A DNA stretch of 64,000 nucleotides from Eubacteriales bacterium (GTDB lineage: Bacteria > Bacillota > Clostridia > Lachnospirales > Lachnospiraceae): assembly GCA_030524745.1 (NCBI GenBank), contig JAUNGC010000016.1, positions 1 through 64,000 of the forward strand, given 5' to 3'. This document shows, in pieces, positions 51,581 through 61,371 of the stretch (its first letter is position 1; each line of letters begins with the position of its first letter). The notes beneath the pieces are model-generated. The model did no database searches and was not told where the DNA came from. It was given only the letters and a program-made list of their open reading frames with translations. The translations under genes were made by a program, and so were the position numbers.

Positions 51581-52165
51581 TCAATACAGGCTCGCAAGAA
51601 TTTCCACACACTTTTCGATCCCCAGAGAACCGCTGTTTAATGTGATATCATAATTCTGAACTGCGCCCCATTTCCGCTCCGTATAAAACTGATAGTAAGC
51701 GGCGCGTCTCTTATCTTTATCTTTCAGACGTTTCTGCGGCGTTTCCGGGCGTTCCCCATACTGCTCCACAATTCGCTGCGCGCGCTTCTCCAGATCGGAA
51801 TGAATGAAAACGGACAGACAATCCTGTTTATCTTTCAAAATGTAATCCGCACACCGCCCAACAATGACACAGGGACCTTTTTCCGCCAGTTCCAGAATCA
51901 CCTTTCTCTGAAACTTCCAGAGTTCGTCCTGATTGGAATGTCCGTAATAATCCCGGTCCGAAAGCGCGCTGGCAAGCCAGCTTCCATGAGAAGCATATTC
52001 GCCCCTCTCGGCGATATACTCTCTGGTAAAACCGCTCTCCTCAGCGATTTTGTCGATCAACTCATGATCGTAGCAGGGAATTCCCAGTTTTGCAGCTACC
52101 TCTCTGCCAACGGTTCTTCCGCCGCTGCCGAATTCACGGCTGATGGTGATAATTCTGTTCTTCAT
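51581..52165 (-). CDS. cytidylate kinase-like family protein
   Basis: A 194-residue P-loop protein of the cytidylate-kinase-like family. 'IITISREFGSGGRTVGREVAAKLGIPCYDHELIDKIAEESG' gives the P-loop variant GSGGRTVG and the usual CMK-like beginning; 'PCVIVGRCADYIL' follows. It lacks the full nucleotide-monophosphate specificity region, so true CMP kinase activity is doubtful. Its start overlaps the stop of the MATE gene (ATGA) after a strong AGGAGG, so the two are co-translated. Confidence 0.85.
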   Translation of the reverse strand: MKNRIITISREFGSGGRTVGREVAAKLGIPCYDHELIDKIAEESGFTREYIAERGEYASHGSWLASALSDRDYYGHSNQDELWKFQRKVILELAEKGPCVIVGRCADYILKDKQDCLSVFIHSDLEKRAQRIVEQYGERPETPQKRLKDKDKRRAAYYQFYTERKWGAVQNYDITLNSGSLGIEKCVEILASLY

Positions 52166-53577
52166 CTTGCGCCCTCCTTTCCCGTGCCGGTTTTCAGTGT
52201 CTTATAAGTATAGCAGATAACGATTACTGAAATTACAAACGTCAATACATCCGATACCGGCATGGAATAAAGCACACCGTCCAGTCCGAAGAAAGCCGGC
52301 AGAATCAGCGCGAAGCCAACGCCGAATACCACCTCACGCACCATGGAAAGCATCGTGGAAAGAAGCGCTTTTCCAAGCGACTGCAGATAAATGAACGTCG
52401 CCTTATTCACAGTGGCCAATATCATCATGCAAAGATAGATCCGGAAGCATTTTACCGCAAACTCCGTATAATAAACGCTCTCATTTGCCGCGCCGAAAAT
52501 GCCGATGAGCTGGTTCGGGAACAGTTCTACAATGAACAGCGCCACAGCGCCGACAGCCGCTTCCGCAATCAGCAAATGGGTAAAAAGGCTTCTCGCCCTG
52601 TCCTTTCTCCCTGCGCCGATGTTATAGCCGACAATCGGAATGCAGCCCGCCGCCATGCCGACTGCGATGGAAATGACGATCTGAAAGAATTTCATGACAA
52701 TGCCCAGCACTGCCATGGGAATCTGGGCATACTGGCTCTGTCCGAAAATCTCATCCATTGCGCCGTATTTTAAGGTCATGTTCTGAATCGCCGCCATGGC
52801 TGCCACAAGGGATATCTGGGACAAAAAGCTGCAAATACCAAGCGGCAGATATTTTGCCGCCAGCTTTCCATGAATCCTGAAGCTGCTCTTTTCCAGGCGA
52901 ATAGCCTTCATATGGCACAAATACCAGACAGACAACGCCGCCGTGAGCACCTGCCCCAGCACAGTAGCCACGGCCGCTCCCATCATACCCCATTTAAAAA
53001 TGAAAATGAAAATGGGATCCAGCACAATATTGGTCGCAGCGCCGCCAAGCGTAGCCAGCATAGCGAATTTCGGACTTCCGTCTGAACGAATGATCGGATT
53101 CATCGCCTGACCGAACATATAAAACGGCACGCCTACCGTAATCCAGAAGAAATATTCCTTCGCATGATGGAAGGTATCCTCGTTGACCCGTCCGCCAAAT
53201 ACGGTCAGGATCGGCTCCTGAAAAATCAGGTAAATTGCGGTCAGAACAAGACTGCTGATGATGCACAAAAGCACGGCGCTCCCGATGCCCTTATGCGCGT
53301 CTTCCTTCTTATCCGCGCCCAGACTGATACTGACAAAAGCGCAGCAGCCGTCGCCGATCATCACGGCGATTGACAGCGCTACTACTGTGAGCGGAAATAC
53401 GACAGTATTTGCCGCGTTTCCGTAAGAACCCAGATAACTCGCGTTTGCAATAAAGATCTGGTCAACGATATTGTACAGCGCGGCAACAAGCAGTGAAATA
53501 ATGCAGGGCACCGCATATTTCTTCATCAATGCCCCTATCGGTTCTGTTTCCAGAAAAGTATTTGATTTTTGATCCAT
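52162..53577 (-). CDS. MATE-family efflux transporter
   Basis: A 471-residue multidrug antiporter with twelve hydrophobic segments. It shares 'ETEPIGALMKKYAVPCIISLLVAALYNIVDQIFIAN' with the MATE protein at 3671-5035, and 'GCIPIVGYNIGAGRKDRARSLF' is the second-half motif. ATG 53577 follows GGAGGAAAG. It leads an operon with the cytidylate kinase-like gene; the functional link is unknown. Confidence 0.88.
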   Translation of the reverse strand: MDQKSNTFLETEPIGALMKKYAVPCIISLLVAALYNIVDQIFIANASYLGSYGNAANTVVFPLTVVALSIAVMIGDGCCAFVSISLGADKKEDAHKGIGSAVLLCIISSLVLTAIYLIFQEPILTVFGGRVNEDTFHHAKEYFFWITVGVPFYMFGQAMNPIIRSDGSPKFAMLATLGGAATNIVLDPIFIFIFKWGMMGAAVATVLGQVLTAALSVWYLCHMKAIRLEKSSFRIHGKLAAKYLPLGICSFLSQISLVAAMAAIQNMTLKYGAMDEIFGQSQYAQIPMAVLGIVMKFFQIVISIAVGMAAGCIPIVGYNIGAGRKDRARSLFTHLLIAEAAVGAVALFIVELFPNQLIGIFGAANESVYYTEFAVKCFRIYLCMMILATVNKATFIYLQSLGKALLSTMLSMVREVVFGVGFALILPAFFGLDGVLYSMPVSDVLTFVISVIVICYTYKTLKTGTGKEGAR

Positions 53578-53723
53578 TGGACTTTCCTCCTCTACACAAA
53601 AAAACAACGCGCGACAGTCAACTGGATTTACGCAGTTAATGCCACACGCTGTTATTTATATAATATCAATTCTCAGTCCTTTCGTCAAAGGAACTTTTTC
53701 ACAAATTTTTTTCGGAAACGCTC

Positions 53724-54413
53724 CTAAATTTTAAAACGGTATCCAACGCCCCAGATCGTCTCAATATACTGGGGATTTGCCGTATCAAACTCCACCTTTT
53801 CCCGGATTTTCTTAATATGCACGGTTACGGTTGCGATATCGCCGATGGAATCCATATCCCAGATTTCCCGGAACAACTCTTCCTTTGTAAACACGTGGTT
53901 CGGATTTTCCGCCAAAAAAGTGAGCAGATCAAATTCCTTTGTTGTAAACGCTTTTTCCTCACCGTCAATCCAGACGCGGCGCGCCGTCTTATCGATCTTC
54001 AAGCCCCGGATCTCAATGATGTCGTTCATCTTCTGATGGCTGCTGGTGAGACGTTCGTACCGGGCCATGTGCGCCTTCACTCTCGCCACCAGTTCGCTGG
54101 GGGAGAAAGGCTTTGTCATATAGTCGTCCGCTCCCAGCCCCAGTCCCCGGATCTTATCGATATCGTCCTTCTTGGCACTTACCATGAGTATCGGCACGTT
54201 TTTCTCATCCCGGATGCGGCGGCACACTTCAAATCCATCAATGCCCGGCAGCATCAGGTCCAGCACAATCAGATCATACTTCTCTCTCAAAGCCCGCTCC
54301 AGGCCGGTATCGCCCGCATTCTCAATTTCCACCTCAAACCCGGAAAGTTCCAGATAGTCCTTTTCCAGATCTGCAATTGCAACCTCATCCTCGATAATCA
54401 ATATTTTACTCAT
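53724..54413 (-). CDS. OmpR/PhoB-family response regulator
   Basis: A 229-residue regulator. The receiver has the acidic pair 'IIEDEVAI', the phospho-acceptor Asp in 'DLIVLDLMLPGIDG' and Lys in 'DDYMTKPFSPSEL'. The C-terminal winged helix is 'FTTKEFDLLTFLAENPNHVFTKEELFREIWDMDSIGDIATVTVHIKKIREKVE'. It is downstream of, and overlapped by 8 bp with, the kinase gene in reading order kinase after regulator, so both act as one two-component system, close to VanR/VanS-type regulators. Confidence 0.92.
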   Translation of the reverse strand: MSKILIIEDEVAIADLEKDYLELSGFEVEIENAGDTGLERALREKYDLIVLDLMLPGIDGFEVCRRIRDEKNVPILMVSAKKDDIDKIRGLGLGADDYMTKPFSPSELVARVKAHMARYERLTSSHQKMNDIIEIRGLKIDKTARRVWIDGEEKAFTTKEFDLLTFLAENPNHVFTKEELFREIWDMDSIGDIATVTVHIKKIREKVEFDTANPQYIETIWGVGYRFKI

Positions 54414-55890
54414 TGACTTCCGCCTCCCTGTATTTTCTGATCACAAAATGCAGGCATGTTCCCTCGCCTTCTTTACTGGTAGCCCAGATATAGCCGCCGT
54501 GATCCTCTATAATTTTTTTCACTATGGAAAGTCCGATCCCGCTGCCGCCCTTCATGGAGTTCCGGGAAGCATCCGTCCGGAAAAACCGTTCAAAGATATT
54601 CGCCAGATCCTTTGCCGCGATTCCTTTTCCGTTATCCTCGATCTCCACACGGATGGAATCCACCTCGTCCAACAGGCGAATGTCGATGACGCCGTCCGGC
54701 TTATCCATATATTTAATGCTGTTGCCGATAATATTATTGATGACCTTCTTCAACTGCTCCGGGTCCGCAATGACTCTCGTATCCGGATCGACCAGATTGG
54801 AATAATTCAACTGAATGTTCTTGGATTCCAGATCCAGTCCCACATCCTCCACGCAGTCCCCGAAGAAATCCGCCACATTGATTCTCTGGAAATTGTACGG
54901 GATCCGGTTGTTATCGATGCTGGAATAGTAGGTCAGTTCGTTAATCAGGCGGTCCATATCATTCGCCTTCGTATAGATCGTGCGCAGATATTTGTCCCGA
55001 CGCTCCGGTGAATCCGCCACGCCGTCAATGATCCCTTCCACATAACCCTTAATTGCTGTGATCGGCGTTTTTAAGTCGTGCGTGATATTGCTGATCAGTT
55101 CCCGGTTCTGCCGTTCGTTCTGGAGTTTTTCTTCCGTAGATTCCTTCAGTCTCAGCCGCATGTCCTCATAGTTGCGGTACAGTTCTCCGATCTCACTGTC
55201 GTCATCCGATTCCAGCATGTAATCGAAATTGCCTTCCGCAATTTTCTGCATCGCCAGATTCAGCCGGTTGACCGGAGAGAAAACGCTCTTATGAATCCAC
55301 TGCGTGAGCACCAGACCTGTCAGAACCAGAATCAAAACGATTGCCAGGAACATATCCACAAGGAAGGACCGGGAAAAGATGCTGGTGATCCTGGTGATAA
55401 TAAATACGCTGCCCGGCGAACCGTCCGAGAAGGTGAAATCCACCTGCTTGACCAGCTTGCGCATGTCATTATAATAAACGCCGGCGTCCGCATTCTCATT
55501 CTCCAGGCCATAAGGGGGGAGCCTGTCAAAAATCTTGTTCGCGGCAGGCTGATCTCCGGCAAAATACAGCGCCTCCCATTTTCTCACTATAATATAGGAA
55601 GACTTTTCTCCTGCCAGCGCATTCAGTTCTTCCAGATACGCTTCGTTTTCCAGATCTTCCGGCTCCTGCTTCGCCTTCGCCAATATCTCATTGAAAAGTT
55701 CGTCCGTTCCCCGGCTGAACGCGTCGATGGAATCGGACATCATGCTGTAATCGGAAGTTTCCAGACCAAACGCCTGATCCGCCGAACGAACCATAACGGT
55801 ACCAATCACTATAAAAGCAACCAGAGATAAGAGCACCGGTAACAGAATAATGGTCAAAAAGGTAATTGCCAGCTTTGTCTTAAACTTCAT
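54406..55890 (-). CDS. sensor histidine kinase
   Basis: A 494-residue membrane kinase. Two membrane segments (about 10-33 and 180-200) flank an outer sensor of about 145 residues. A HAMP domain follows, then the phospho-acceptor His in 'ISNITHDLKTPITAIKGYVEG', the N box 'INNIIGNSIKYMDK' and G boxes 'DNGKGIAAKDLANIFERFFR' and 'GSGIGLSIVKKIIEDHGG'. Its stop overlaps the response-regulator start on the same strand. The signal is not evident; no transporter or cell-wall gene is adjacent. Confidence 0.92.
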   Translation of the reverse strand: MKFKTKLAITFLTIILLPVLLSLVAFIVIGTVMVRSADQAFGLETSDYSMMSDSIDAFSRGTDELFNEILAKAKQEPEDLENEAYLEELNALAGEKSSYIIVRKWEALYFAGDQPAANKIFDRLPPYGLENENADAGVYYNDMRKLVKQVDFTFSDGSPGSVFIITRITSIFSRSFLVDMFLAIVLILVLTGLVLTQWIHKSVFSPVNRLNLAMQKIAEGNFDYMLESDDDSEIGELYRNYEDMRLRLKESTEEKLQNERQNRELISNITHDLKTPITAIKGYVEGIIDGVADSPERRDKYLRTIYTKANDMDRLINELTYYSSIDNNRIPYNFQRINVADFFGDCVEDVGLDLESKNIQLNYSNLVDPDTRVIADPEQLKKVINNIIGNSIKYMDKPDGVIDIRLLDEVDSIRVEIEDNGKGIAAKDLANIFERFFRTDASRNSMKGGSGIGLSIVKKIIEDHGGYIWATSKEGEGTCLHFVIRKYREAEVNE

Positions 55891-55987
55891 TGCTTTGTCC
55901 TCTCGTAATCTATAAACAAGTATAACATAAACGCCGATCCAATATCTAAAAATGAAACAATTAAATTCTAAAAAGTTTATAAAACGT

Positions 55988-56049
55988 TTGACAAATACAT
56001 ATCCTTCGTCTATAATCAGGTTATAGAAAACAGTAATGATTACTGTTTT
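55988..56049 (+). promoter_or_regulatory. consensus promoter and PerR box upstream of perR
   Basis: TTGACA (55988-55993) and TATAAT (56011-56016) are 17 nt apart, matching the sigma-A consensus. The perfect 23-bp palindrome AAAACAGTAAT-G-ATTACTGTTTT (56027-56049) lies over the transcript start, just before the ribosome site. It fits the Fur/PerR operator type and implies autorepression. Confidence 0.85.
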
Positions 56050-56067
56050 TTGAGGAAGGAGTATGAT

Positions 56068-56478
56068 ATGCCTGCTTTAAAGTACAGCCGCCAGCGGGAA
56101 GCGATCAAGAATTTTCTTAAGACCCGCAGGGACCATCCTACAGCAGACGTAGTGTATCACTCCGTCAGGAATGAGTTTCCTAACATCAGCCTGGGGACCG
56201 TATACAGGAACCTTACCCTGCTGGCCGACATCGGCGAGATCACCAGACTGAGAGTAGGCGACGGTGTCGATCATTTCGATTATGACACCTCCCCGCATTG
56301 CCATTTCGTATGTTCAGAGTGCGGCCGTGTGATCGATTTGCACGCGGTTCCTGCTTTATCCATCAACGAATTAAATGGCAAGAACTTTGACGGCAATCTG
56401 ATTGCCGGACATGTCACCTGGTTTTACGGCACCTGCAGCTGCTGCCGGCAGAAGCCGCAGCAAATGCAAAATTCGTAA
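56068..56478 (+). CDS. perR: Fur-family peroxide regulator, PerR-like
   Basis: A 136-residue Fur-family repressor. The winged helix is 'RDHPTADVVYHSVRNEFPNISLGTVYRNLTLLADIGEI', the metal region 'DHFDYDTSPHCHFVC' and the first zinc CxxC in 'CSECGRVIDLH'; the second is CSCC near the end. Location before rubrerythrin and the palindrome over its own promoter support PerR rather than Fur. ATG 56068 has AAGGAG 6 nt upstream; an in-frame TTG at 56050 overlaps that site. Metal-catalysed oxidation of its His residues would release the operator. Confidence 0.88.
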   Translation: MPALKYSRQREAIKNFLKTRRDHPTADVVYHSVRNEFPNISLGTVYRNLTLLADIGEITRLRVGDGVDHFDYDTSPHCHFVCSECGRVIDLHAVPALSINELNGKNFDGNLIAGHVTWFYGTCSCCRQKPQQMQNS

Positions 56479-56585
56479 TTCCGTTTGTAACCCGTTAAGC
56501 GCCGGCGGTCTGAACTTCCCTGTTGGGAATGGCACAGCGCCGGTGTAAATAAAAAAACTTTTTCAAAGAAAAGGAGAACACAATT

Positions 56586-57128
56586 ATGAAATTCGTATGT
56601 CAGGTATGTGGTTATGTTTATGAAGGAGATGCAGCTCCTGAATTTTGCCCTCTCTGCAAAGCTCCCGCAGATAAATTCACCGTACAGTCGGAAGATCGGA
56701 CATGGGCGGCGGAGCACGTTGTAGGCGTAGCGCAGGGCGCTCCCGAAGATATCATTGCAGATTTGAGATCCAATTTTGAAGGAGAATGCTCCGAAGTCGG
56801 TATGTATCTGGCTATGGCAAGAGTCGCACACAGAGAAGGCTATCCGGAAATCGGCCTGTACTGGGAGAAGGCTGCTTATGAAGAAGCGGAGCACGCTGCA
56901 AAATTTGCAGAACTGTTAGGGGAAGTGGTAACCGATTCCACCAAGAAGAACCTGGAAATGAGAGTTGACGCGGAGAACGGCGCAACCGCAGGCAAGTTCG
57001 ATCTGGCGAAGAGAGCGAAAGCCCTGAATCTGGATGCGATCCATGACACCGTTCATGAGATGGCACGCGACGAGGCCCGCCACGGAAGGGCGTTCGAGGG
57101 TCTGTTAAAGAGATACTTCGGCGAATAA
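56586..57128 (+). CDS. rbr: reverse rubrerythrin
   Basis: A 180-residue peroxide-reducing protein. The rubredoxin domain is at the N-terminus, with CQVC and CPLC iron ligands, and the four-helix di-iron domain follows ('[21 protein letters not shown]', '[20 protein letters not shown]' with ExxH ligands). In classical rubrerythrin the order is the opposite. It follows the PerR-like gene by 107 bp and ends in a strong terminator. Its function is NADH-dependent peroxide removal in anaerobes. Confidence 0.93.
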   Translation: MKFVCQVCGYVYEGDAAPEFCPLCKAPADKFTVQSEDRTWAAEHVVGVAQGAPEDIIADLRSNFEGECSEVGMYLAMARVAHREGYPEIGLYWEKAAYEEAEHAAKFAELLGEVVTDSTKKNLEMRVDAENGATAGKFDLAKRAKALNLDAIHDTVHEMARDEARHGRAFEGLLKRYFGE

Positions 57129-57140
57129 ATTCACGTAATC

Positions 57141-57168
57141 AGAGACCGGTTCTTTGGAACCGGTCTCT
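57141..57168 (+). terminator. rho-independent terminator of the perR-rubrerythrin unit
   Basis: 12-bp arms AGAGACCGGTTC / GAACCGGTCTCT with a 4-nt loop, followed by TTGCTTT, 12 bp below the stop. Confidence 0.85.
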
Positions 57169-57241
57169 TTGCTTTATCCCGTCATGTTATCCTCCGCGCA
57201 CAGGGGCGTGCGTCTCCTTGCACATGAGAGATATTTCCCGT

Positions 57242-58891
57242 TCACTTCAAAATGCAGATCGATTGCCCCGGCATGGTCAGCATAGCATCTTCCCGCACAA
57301 TCTCCTCTCCGTTCAACGTCAGATATCCCCGGATCTCCATCGTTTCCAGCTCCGTTCCGGTCAGGTCCGTCTGCAGTTCCTCCTCGGAAGTATTATATAC
57401 GATTCCGATTGTGCTGTCCTCCCAGGTTTTTAAGATTGCAGCCTGATGCTCTACGCAGAGCGGTTCTATGAGCGCAATTTTCCCTCTGGCAATTTCCGGA
57501 TTCTCATTGCGCAGGCGCAGCGCCCTCTTATAATAATTCAAAATGGAAGTCTCATCCGCAAGCTGCTTTTCCACGCTTTCAAAGGAGGACGTGATTCCCT
57601 CGTCCGCATCCGCCGGCCCCATTGTCATACCTTCCGGATTTTCCGCGGACCAGTACATCGGGAGCCGCTTATTCTCATCCTTTGTGCCTTTGCTGGACAT
57701 GCCGATTTCCTCGCCATAATAAACGAAGGGGCTTCCGTTCATCGTCAGCAGCAATCCGCCGGCCATTTTGATATCGTTCTCATCGGAAAGCAGCGCATTG
57801 GACACCCGCCCCATATCGTGATTCGTAAGAAAGGGCGCGTCAATATAGTCCAGATATACCGCGGAAAAATCCGTCTGGTATTTCAACATATCCTTCACCA
57901 GGCTGGCCGCTTTATATTTCCCTCTGGCCGCCTTTATCAGTTTGCCCTCTTTGTCGGCCAAATCAAAATTAAACATGCTCGGCGTTTCGCTGGCATAATA
58001 ATCCGTAATGGCCGCGGCGTTTGCCCATACCTCGGACACCATATAAAAATCCGGATTCAGGCCCGCGCAATAACAATACAACCAGTTTAACGTTTCTGTA
58101 TTAAAGGAAGTGTCGCTCTCCTCAAAGTGCATGGCGGCGTCCATGCGAAATCCGTCCACACCCATCCCGATCCAGTATGCCGCAATATCTTCGATTTCCC
58201 GCCGCAGCGCTTCATTTTCCAGATTCAGATCCGGCATCTCCGACCAGAAAACGCCCTCATAATACCAGTCGCTTCCGGAAACCGGATAGTAATCGCCGTT
58301 TTCCTGCTCTCTGGAAAAATGATAATAGCCCGCATAAGGACAGACCGCCGTATCCGGCGTTTCCCCGTCTTCCAGCGTGCGCAGATAGTCGCAGGCGGAC
58401 AAAAACCATTCATGCTGCGAGGAAGTGTGATTGATAACCATATCGATGACAACGCGGATGTTCCGTTTATGGCACTCTTCCAGCAGCGTCTGAAAGTCTT
58501 CCACCGTGCCATACTGCCCGTCTATGGAATAATAATCCGTCACATCATACTTATGATAAGTCGGCGAAGGCATAACGGGCATCAGCCAGATCCCGTTAAA
58601 TCCCATATCCTCAATATAATCCAGCTTTTCCGTCACACCGTTGAGATCTCCGATCCCATCGCCGTCAGAATCATAAAAGGAATATACGAAGATTTCATAA
58701 TAGTTCCGGTAATTGTCCTCTACAATATTCAATTCCTGTGAATCTGCCGGAGCCTGTGAGCATGCGCCAAGAAACAGCGCGATACACAGAATCGGCAACA
58801 GACACAGCCGCCTGTTGCCGATATTTTCAAACCACTTTTGCAAGTGCTCCGACAGAGAACCGAATAAATCCATTCTTCTGTCCTTTTTCAT
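57242..58891 (-). CDS. GH13 alpha-amylase family lipoprotein
   Basis: A 549-residue extracellular glycosidase. A 28-residue basic lead precedes the hydrophobic segment and lipobox LGAC (Cys at about 44). GH13 regions are 'VVIDMVINHTSSQHEW', the nucleophile Asp in 'GVDGFRMDAAMHF', the acid/base Glu in 'MVSEVWANAA' and Asp in 'FLTNHDMGR'. A calcium-type loop 'DSDGDGIGDLNGV' is near residue 80. It is the last gene of an importer operon and probably cleaves starch or maltodextrins at the cell surface for it. Confidence 0.92.
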   Translation of the reverse strand: MKKDRRMDLFGSLSEHLQKWFENIGNRRLCLLPILCIALFLGACSQAPADSQELNIVEDNYRNYYEIFVYSFYDSDGDGIGDLNGVTEKLDYIEDMGFNGIWLMPVMPSPTYHKYDVTDYYSIDGQYGTVEDFQTLLEECHKRNIRVVIDMVINHTSSQHEWFLSACDYLRTLEDGETPDTAVCPYAGYYHFSREQENGDYYPVSGSDWYYEGVFWSEMPDLNLENEALRREIEDIAAYWIGMGVDGFRMDAAMHFEESDTSFNTETLNWLYCYCAGLNPDFYMVSEVWANAAAITDYYASETPSMFNFDLADKEGKLIKAARGKYKAASLVKDMLKYQTDFSAVYLDYIDAPFLTNHDMGRVSNALLSDENDIKMAGGLLLTMNGSPFVYYGEEIGMSSKGTKDENKRLPMYWSAENPEGMTMGPADADEGITSSFESVEKQLADETSILNYYKRALRLRNENPEIARGKIALIEPLCVEHQAAILKTWEDSTIGIVYNTSEEELQTDLTGTELETMEIRGYLTLNGEEIVREDAMLTMPGQSICILK

Positions 58892-58904
58892 CCTTCCGAT
58901 CCCA

Positions 58905-59783
58905 TCAACCTTTCACAGCGCCGCCGGTCACGCCTTCCACATAATACTTCTGCAGGCACATGAACAGGATCGTCACCGGTACCGCTACCAGTACGCCGCC
59001 CGCACAGAATCTCGTGAAGTAACCCTGATAATCGTTCGTCCATACCCATCGCTGCATGGCAACCGCCACGTTGTAGCTGTCGCTGTAGCCAAACGCCACA
59101 TAGGAAGCAAATACATAATCACACCAGGGCGCCATGAAAGCAACCAGAGCGGTATAAATAACGATCGGCTTTGCCAGCGGCAAAATAATCGTAAGAGCGA
59201 CTCTCGCATTGGAAGCGCCGTCAATTCTGGCAGATTCATTCAGCGCTTTCGGGATCGTATCCAGATATCCCTTCGCCACATAGTAACCCATACCGGAACT
59301 TGCCGAAGTTACCAGAATCAAGCCGGGAATCGCGCCCGCCTGTGTCAGACCGAACTGTTTGAGCAGGAAATACAGACAGATCATGGTCAAAAATCCGGGG
59401 AACATTCCCAGAATAAGCCAGAACTGCATCAGGAAGGTTCTTCCCTTAAACCGCATTTTGGAAAGCGCATAGGCTACACAGAGCACCATAAAGGTATTCA
59501 ATACCGCTACAAAGCAGGCAATAACCAGCGTATTCAAATACCATTTTGTAAAGGAACATTCCTCACTGAACAGGAAAATATAGTTATCCAGTGAAAAAGA
59601 CTTCGGGATAAAATAATTCACCATGCCGCCGTATTCCGTCGCATAGGAACGAAAACTTTCAAATACCAGTCCTACAAAAGGAAACAGCCAAATAATACTC
59701 ATAAGAATCAATATGACATATGTAATCCCGTTGCTGACTTTTCTGTTCGCACTTCTTGATCTTGTTTTAGTCTCTTTAGCCAT
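58905..59783 (-). CDS. maltose-type ABC transporter permease (MalG-like)
   Basis: A 292-residue permease with six helices. The EAA coupling loop is 'LNESARIDGASNARVALTII', which docks the ATPase, and the length suits MalG. Its first base is the last base of the MalF-like gene. The amylase gene follows after 13 bp. An ATP-binding subunit is not in the window; importers of this type often share a distant MsmK-like ATPase. Confidence 0.9.
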   Translation of the reverse strand: MAKETKTRSRSANRKVSNGITYVILILMSIIWLFPFVGLVFESFRSYATEYGGMVNYFIPKSFSLDNYIFLFSEECSFTKWYLNTLVIACFVAVLNTFMVLCVAYALSKMRFKGRTFLMQFWLILGMFPGFLTMICLYFLLKQFGLTQAGAIPGLILVTSASSGMGYYVAKGYLDTIPKALNESARIDGASNARVALTIILPLAKPIVIYTALVAFMAPWCDYVFASYVAFGYSDSYNVAVAMQRWVWTNDYQGYFTRFCAGGVLVAVPVTILFMCLQKYYVEGVTGGAVKG

Positions 59784-61177
59784 TATTGGAATCCCTCCTC
59801 ATCTTTTACAGACGGCAGGATACGATATACTACAAGGGATATTACTGCCGTTACCACGAACACCATAATACCGATTACTGCTGCCATGCGGTAATTCGTA
59901 TCATTAATGGTCAATTTATACAGCCAGGTAATCAACAGATCCGTATAGCCGGCGCCGCCGGTCAGATTCATGGATTTCGGATTACCCTGCGTCAGCAGAT
60001 AGATCACGTTGAAGTTATTTAAGTTGCCCGTAAAGGAGGTCAGCAGATAGGGACCTGTTACAAACAACATATACGGCAGCGTGATTTTCCGAAACATCTG
60101 GAACGCATTCGCACCGTCAATTCTGGCGCTTTCGTACAAATCCTCCGGAATATTCATCAAAATACCGGTCGCCATCAGCATCACATAAGGAATACCGACC
60201 CAGCAGTTAATCACAATAATCAGAATGCGTGCGTATGTTGCATTTGCCCAGAACGGTATATAGCTATCGATCAATCCCCATTTAATCAGATAATTGTTGA
60301 CCAGACCGTCATTCGCAAACATCTTATATACATAAAGGAGCGATACAAACTGCGGAATAGCGATGGTCATAACCAGAATCGTTCTCCACAGCTTTTTAAA
60401 TTTAATCCCTTTTTTATTTATCATAATTGCAACGGCCATACCCAGGAAATAGTTCAGGAACGTTGCAAAAAATGCCCATACCAGTGTCCATCCCAGCACC
60501 GTAAAGAAGGTACTGCCAAAGCCTGCTGATCCGATGGAAAACAAATTTTTAAAATTTTCCAGCCCTACCCAGGTGAACAAACTGCTGGGCGGCTGATGAT
60601 CCGCATCATAATTGGTAAACGCGATACAAATCATGAAGATAATCGGCACAATAATAAACACGAATACGCCGATATTCGGCAGCGTCATCAGTGTCTTATC
60701 AAAGTTCTCATTTAACAGGGAACGAAGATCGTCTCTGGAAGTCGGAAGCTTCTTCCCTTCCGCAAGCAGCTTCTGTATCTGCCTGTTCTGTTTGATATTC
60801 ATTCTCCACAGGAAAAGAAATGCAAACACTACAAAAATAGTGAGAATACCGTACAGCAGAATTAAAAAGCTGTTGTCCCCGTAAACCGTAACAGGCACAA
60901 CTCCTGTTTTATCCACATATGTGGCAGTTTCGCCCAGCGTACCCATCTTTGAAAGATATCCCGCGCCGAACGTCACCATATAATAAATGAAAAATATTTC
61001 TACCGCCAGAAAAAGGATTCCGCGAAGGAACTGCTTATGCATTAACTGGCCAAACCCCATAATCAGGAAAGACACTTTCGCTTTCCAGTCGCCTTCTTTA
61101 AAGGTGGCCCCGATTTCCCTGATATTATCGCCAATTCCTTTTCCGATATTGGCATACTTTTTTTTCTCTTTACCCAT
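59783..61177 (-). CDS. maltose-type ABC transporter permease (MalF-like)
   Basis: A 464-residue permease with an extended N-terminus containing two extra helices and a basic 'LFLWRMNIKQNRQIQKLLAE' stretch, as in MalF proteins of Gram-positives. The EAA loop is 'PEDLYESARIDGANAFQMFR'. It lies 194 bp below the binding-protein gene behind a strong hairpin, and overlaps the MalG gene by one base. Confidence 0.9.
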   Translation of the reverse strand: MGKEKKKYANIGKGIGDNIREIGATFKEGDWKAKVSFLIMGFGQLMHKQFLRGILFLAVEIFFIYYMVTFGAGYLSKMGTLGETATYVDKTGVVPVTVYGDNSFLILLYGILTIFVVFAFLFLWRMNIKQNRQIQKLLAEGKKLPTSRDDLRSLLNENFDKTLMTLPNIGVFVFIIVPIIFMICIAFTNYDADHQPPSSLFTWVGLENFKNLFSIGSAGFGSTFFTVLGWTLVWAFFATFLNYFLGMAVAIMINKKGIKFKKLWRTILVMTIAIPQFVSLLYVYKMFANDGLVNNYLIKWGLIDSYIPFWANATYARILIIVINCWVGIPYVMLMATGILMNIPEDLYESARIDGANAFQMFRKITLPYMLFVTGPYLLTSFTGNLNNFNVIYLLTQGNPKSMNLTGGAGYTDLLITWLYKLTINDTNYRMAAVIGIMVFVVTAVISLVVYRILPSVKDEEGFQ

Positions 61178-61300
61178 AGATGCCTCCAGATCACATTATA
61201 TTTAATGCGGGAACTTTGCGTCGCAGCAAAACTCCTCCTGTGAAATCCTTCTCTCATATAGGAAAGGTCTTTTCTGTATCCCCTCGTTATCACGAAAGAA

Positions 61301-61330
61301 AGGCTGCCGCAGGCTGCCCTGCGGCAGCCT
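61301..61330 (-). terminator. hairpin between the binding-protein and permease genes
   Basis: 13-bp arms AGGCTGCCGCAGG / CCTGCGGCAGCCT with a 4-nt loop, followed on the minus strand by TTTCTTTC. Such partial terminators after binding-protein genes usually stabilise the upstream mRNA and lower permease expression. Confidence 0.75.
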
Positions 61331-61371
61331 GCATAACAACCATTCTGACTTCACATCTTAGATTATATAAC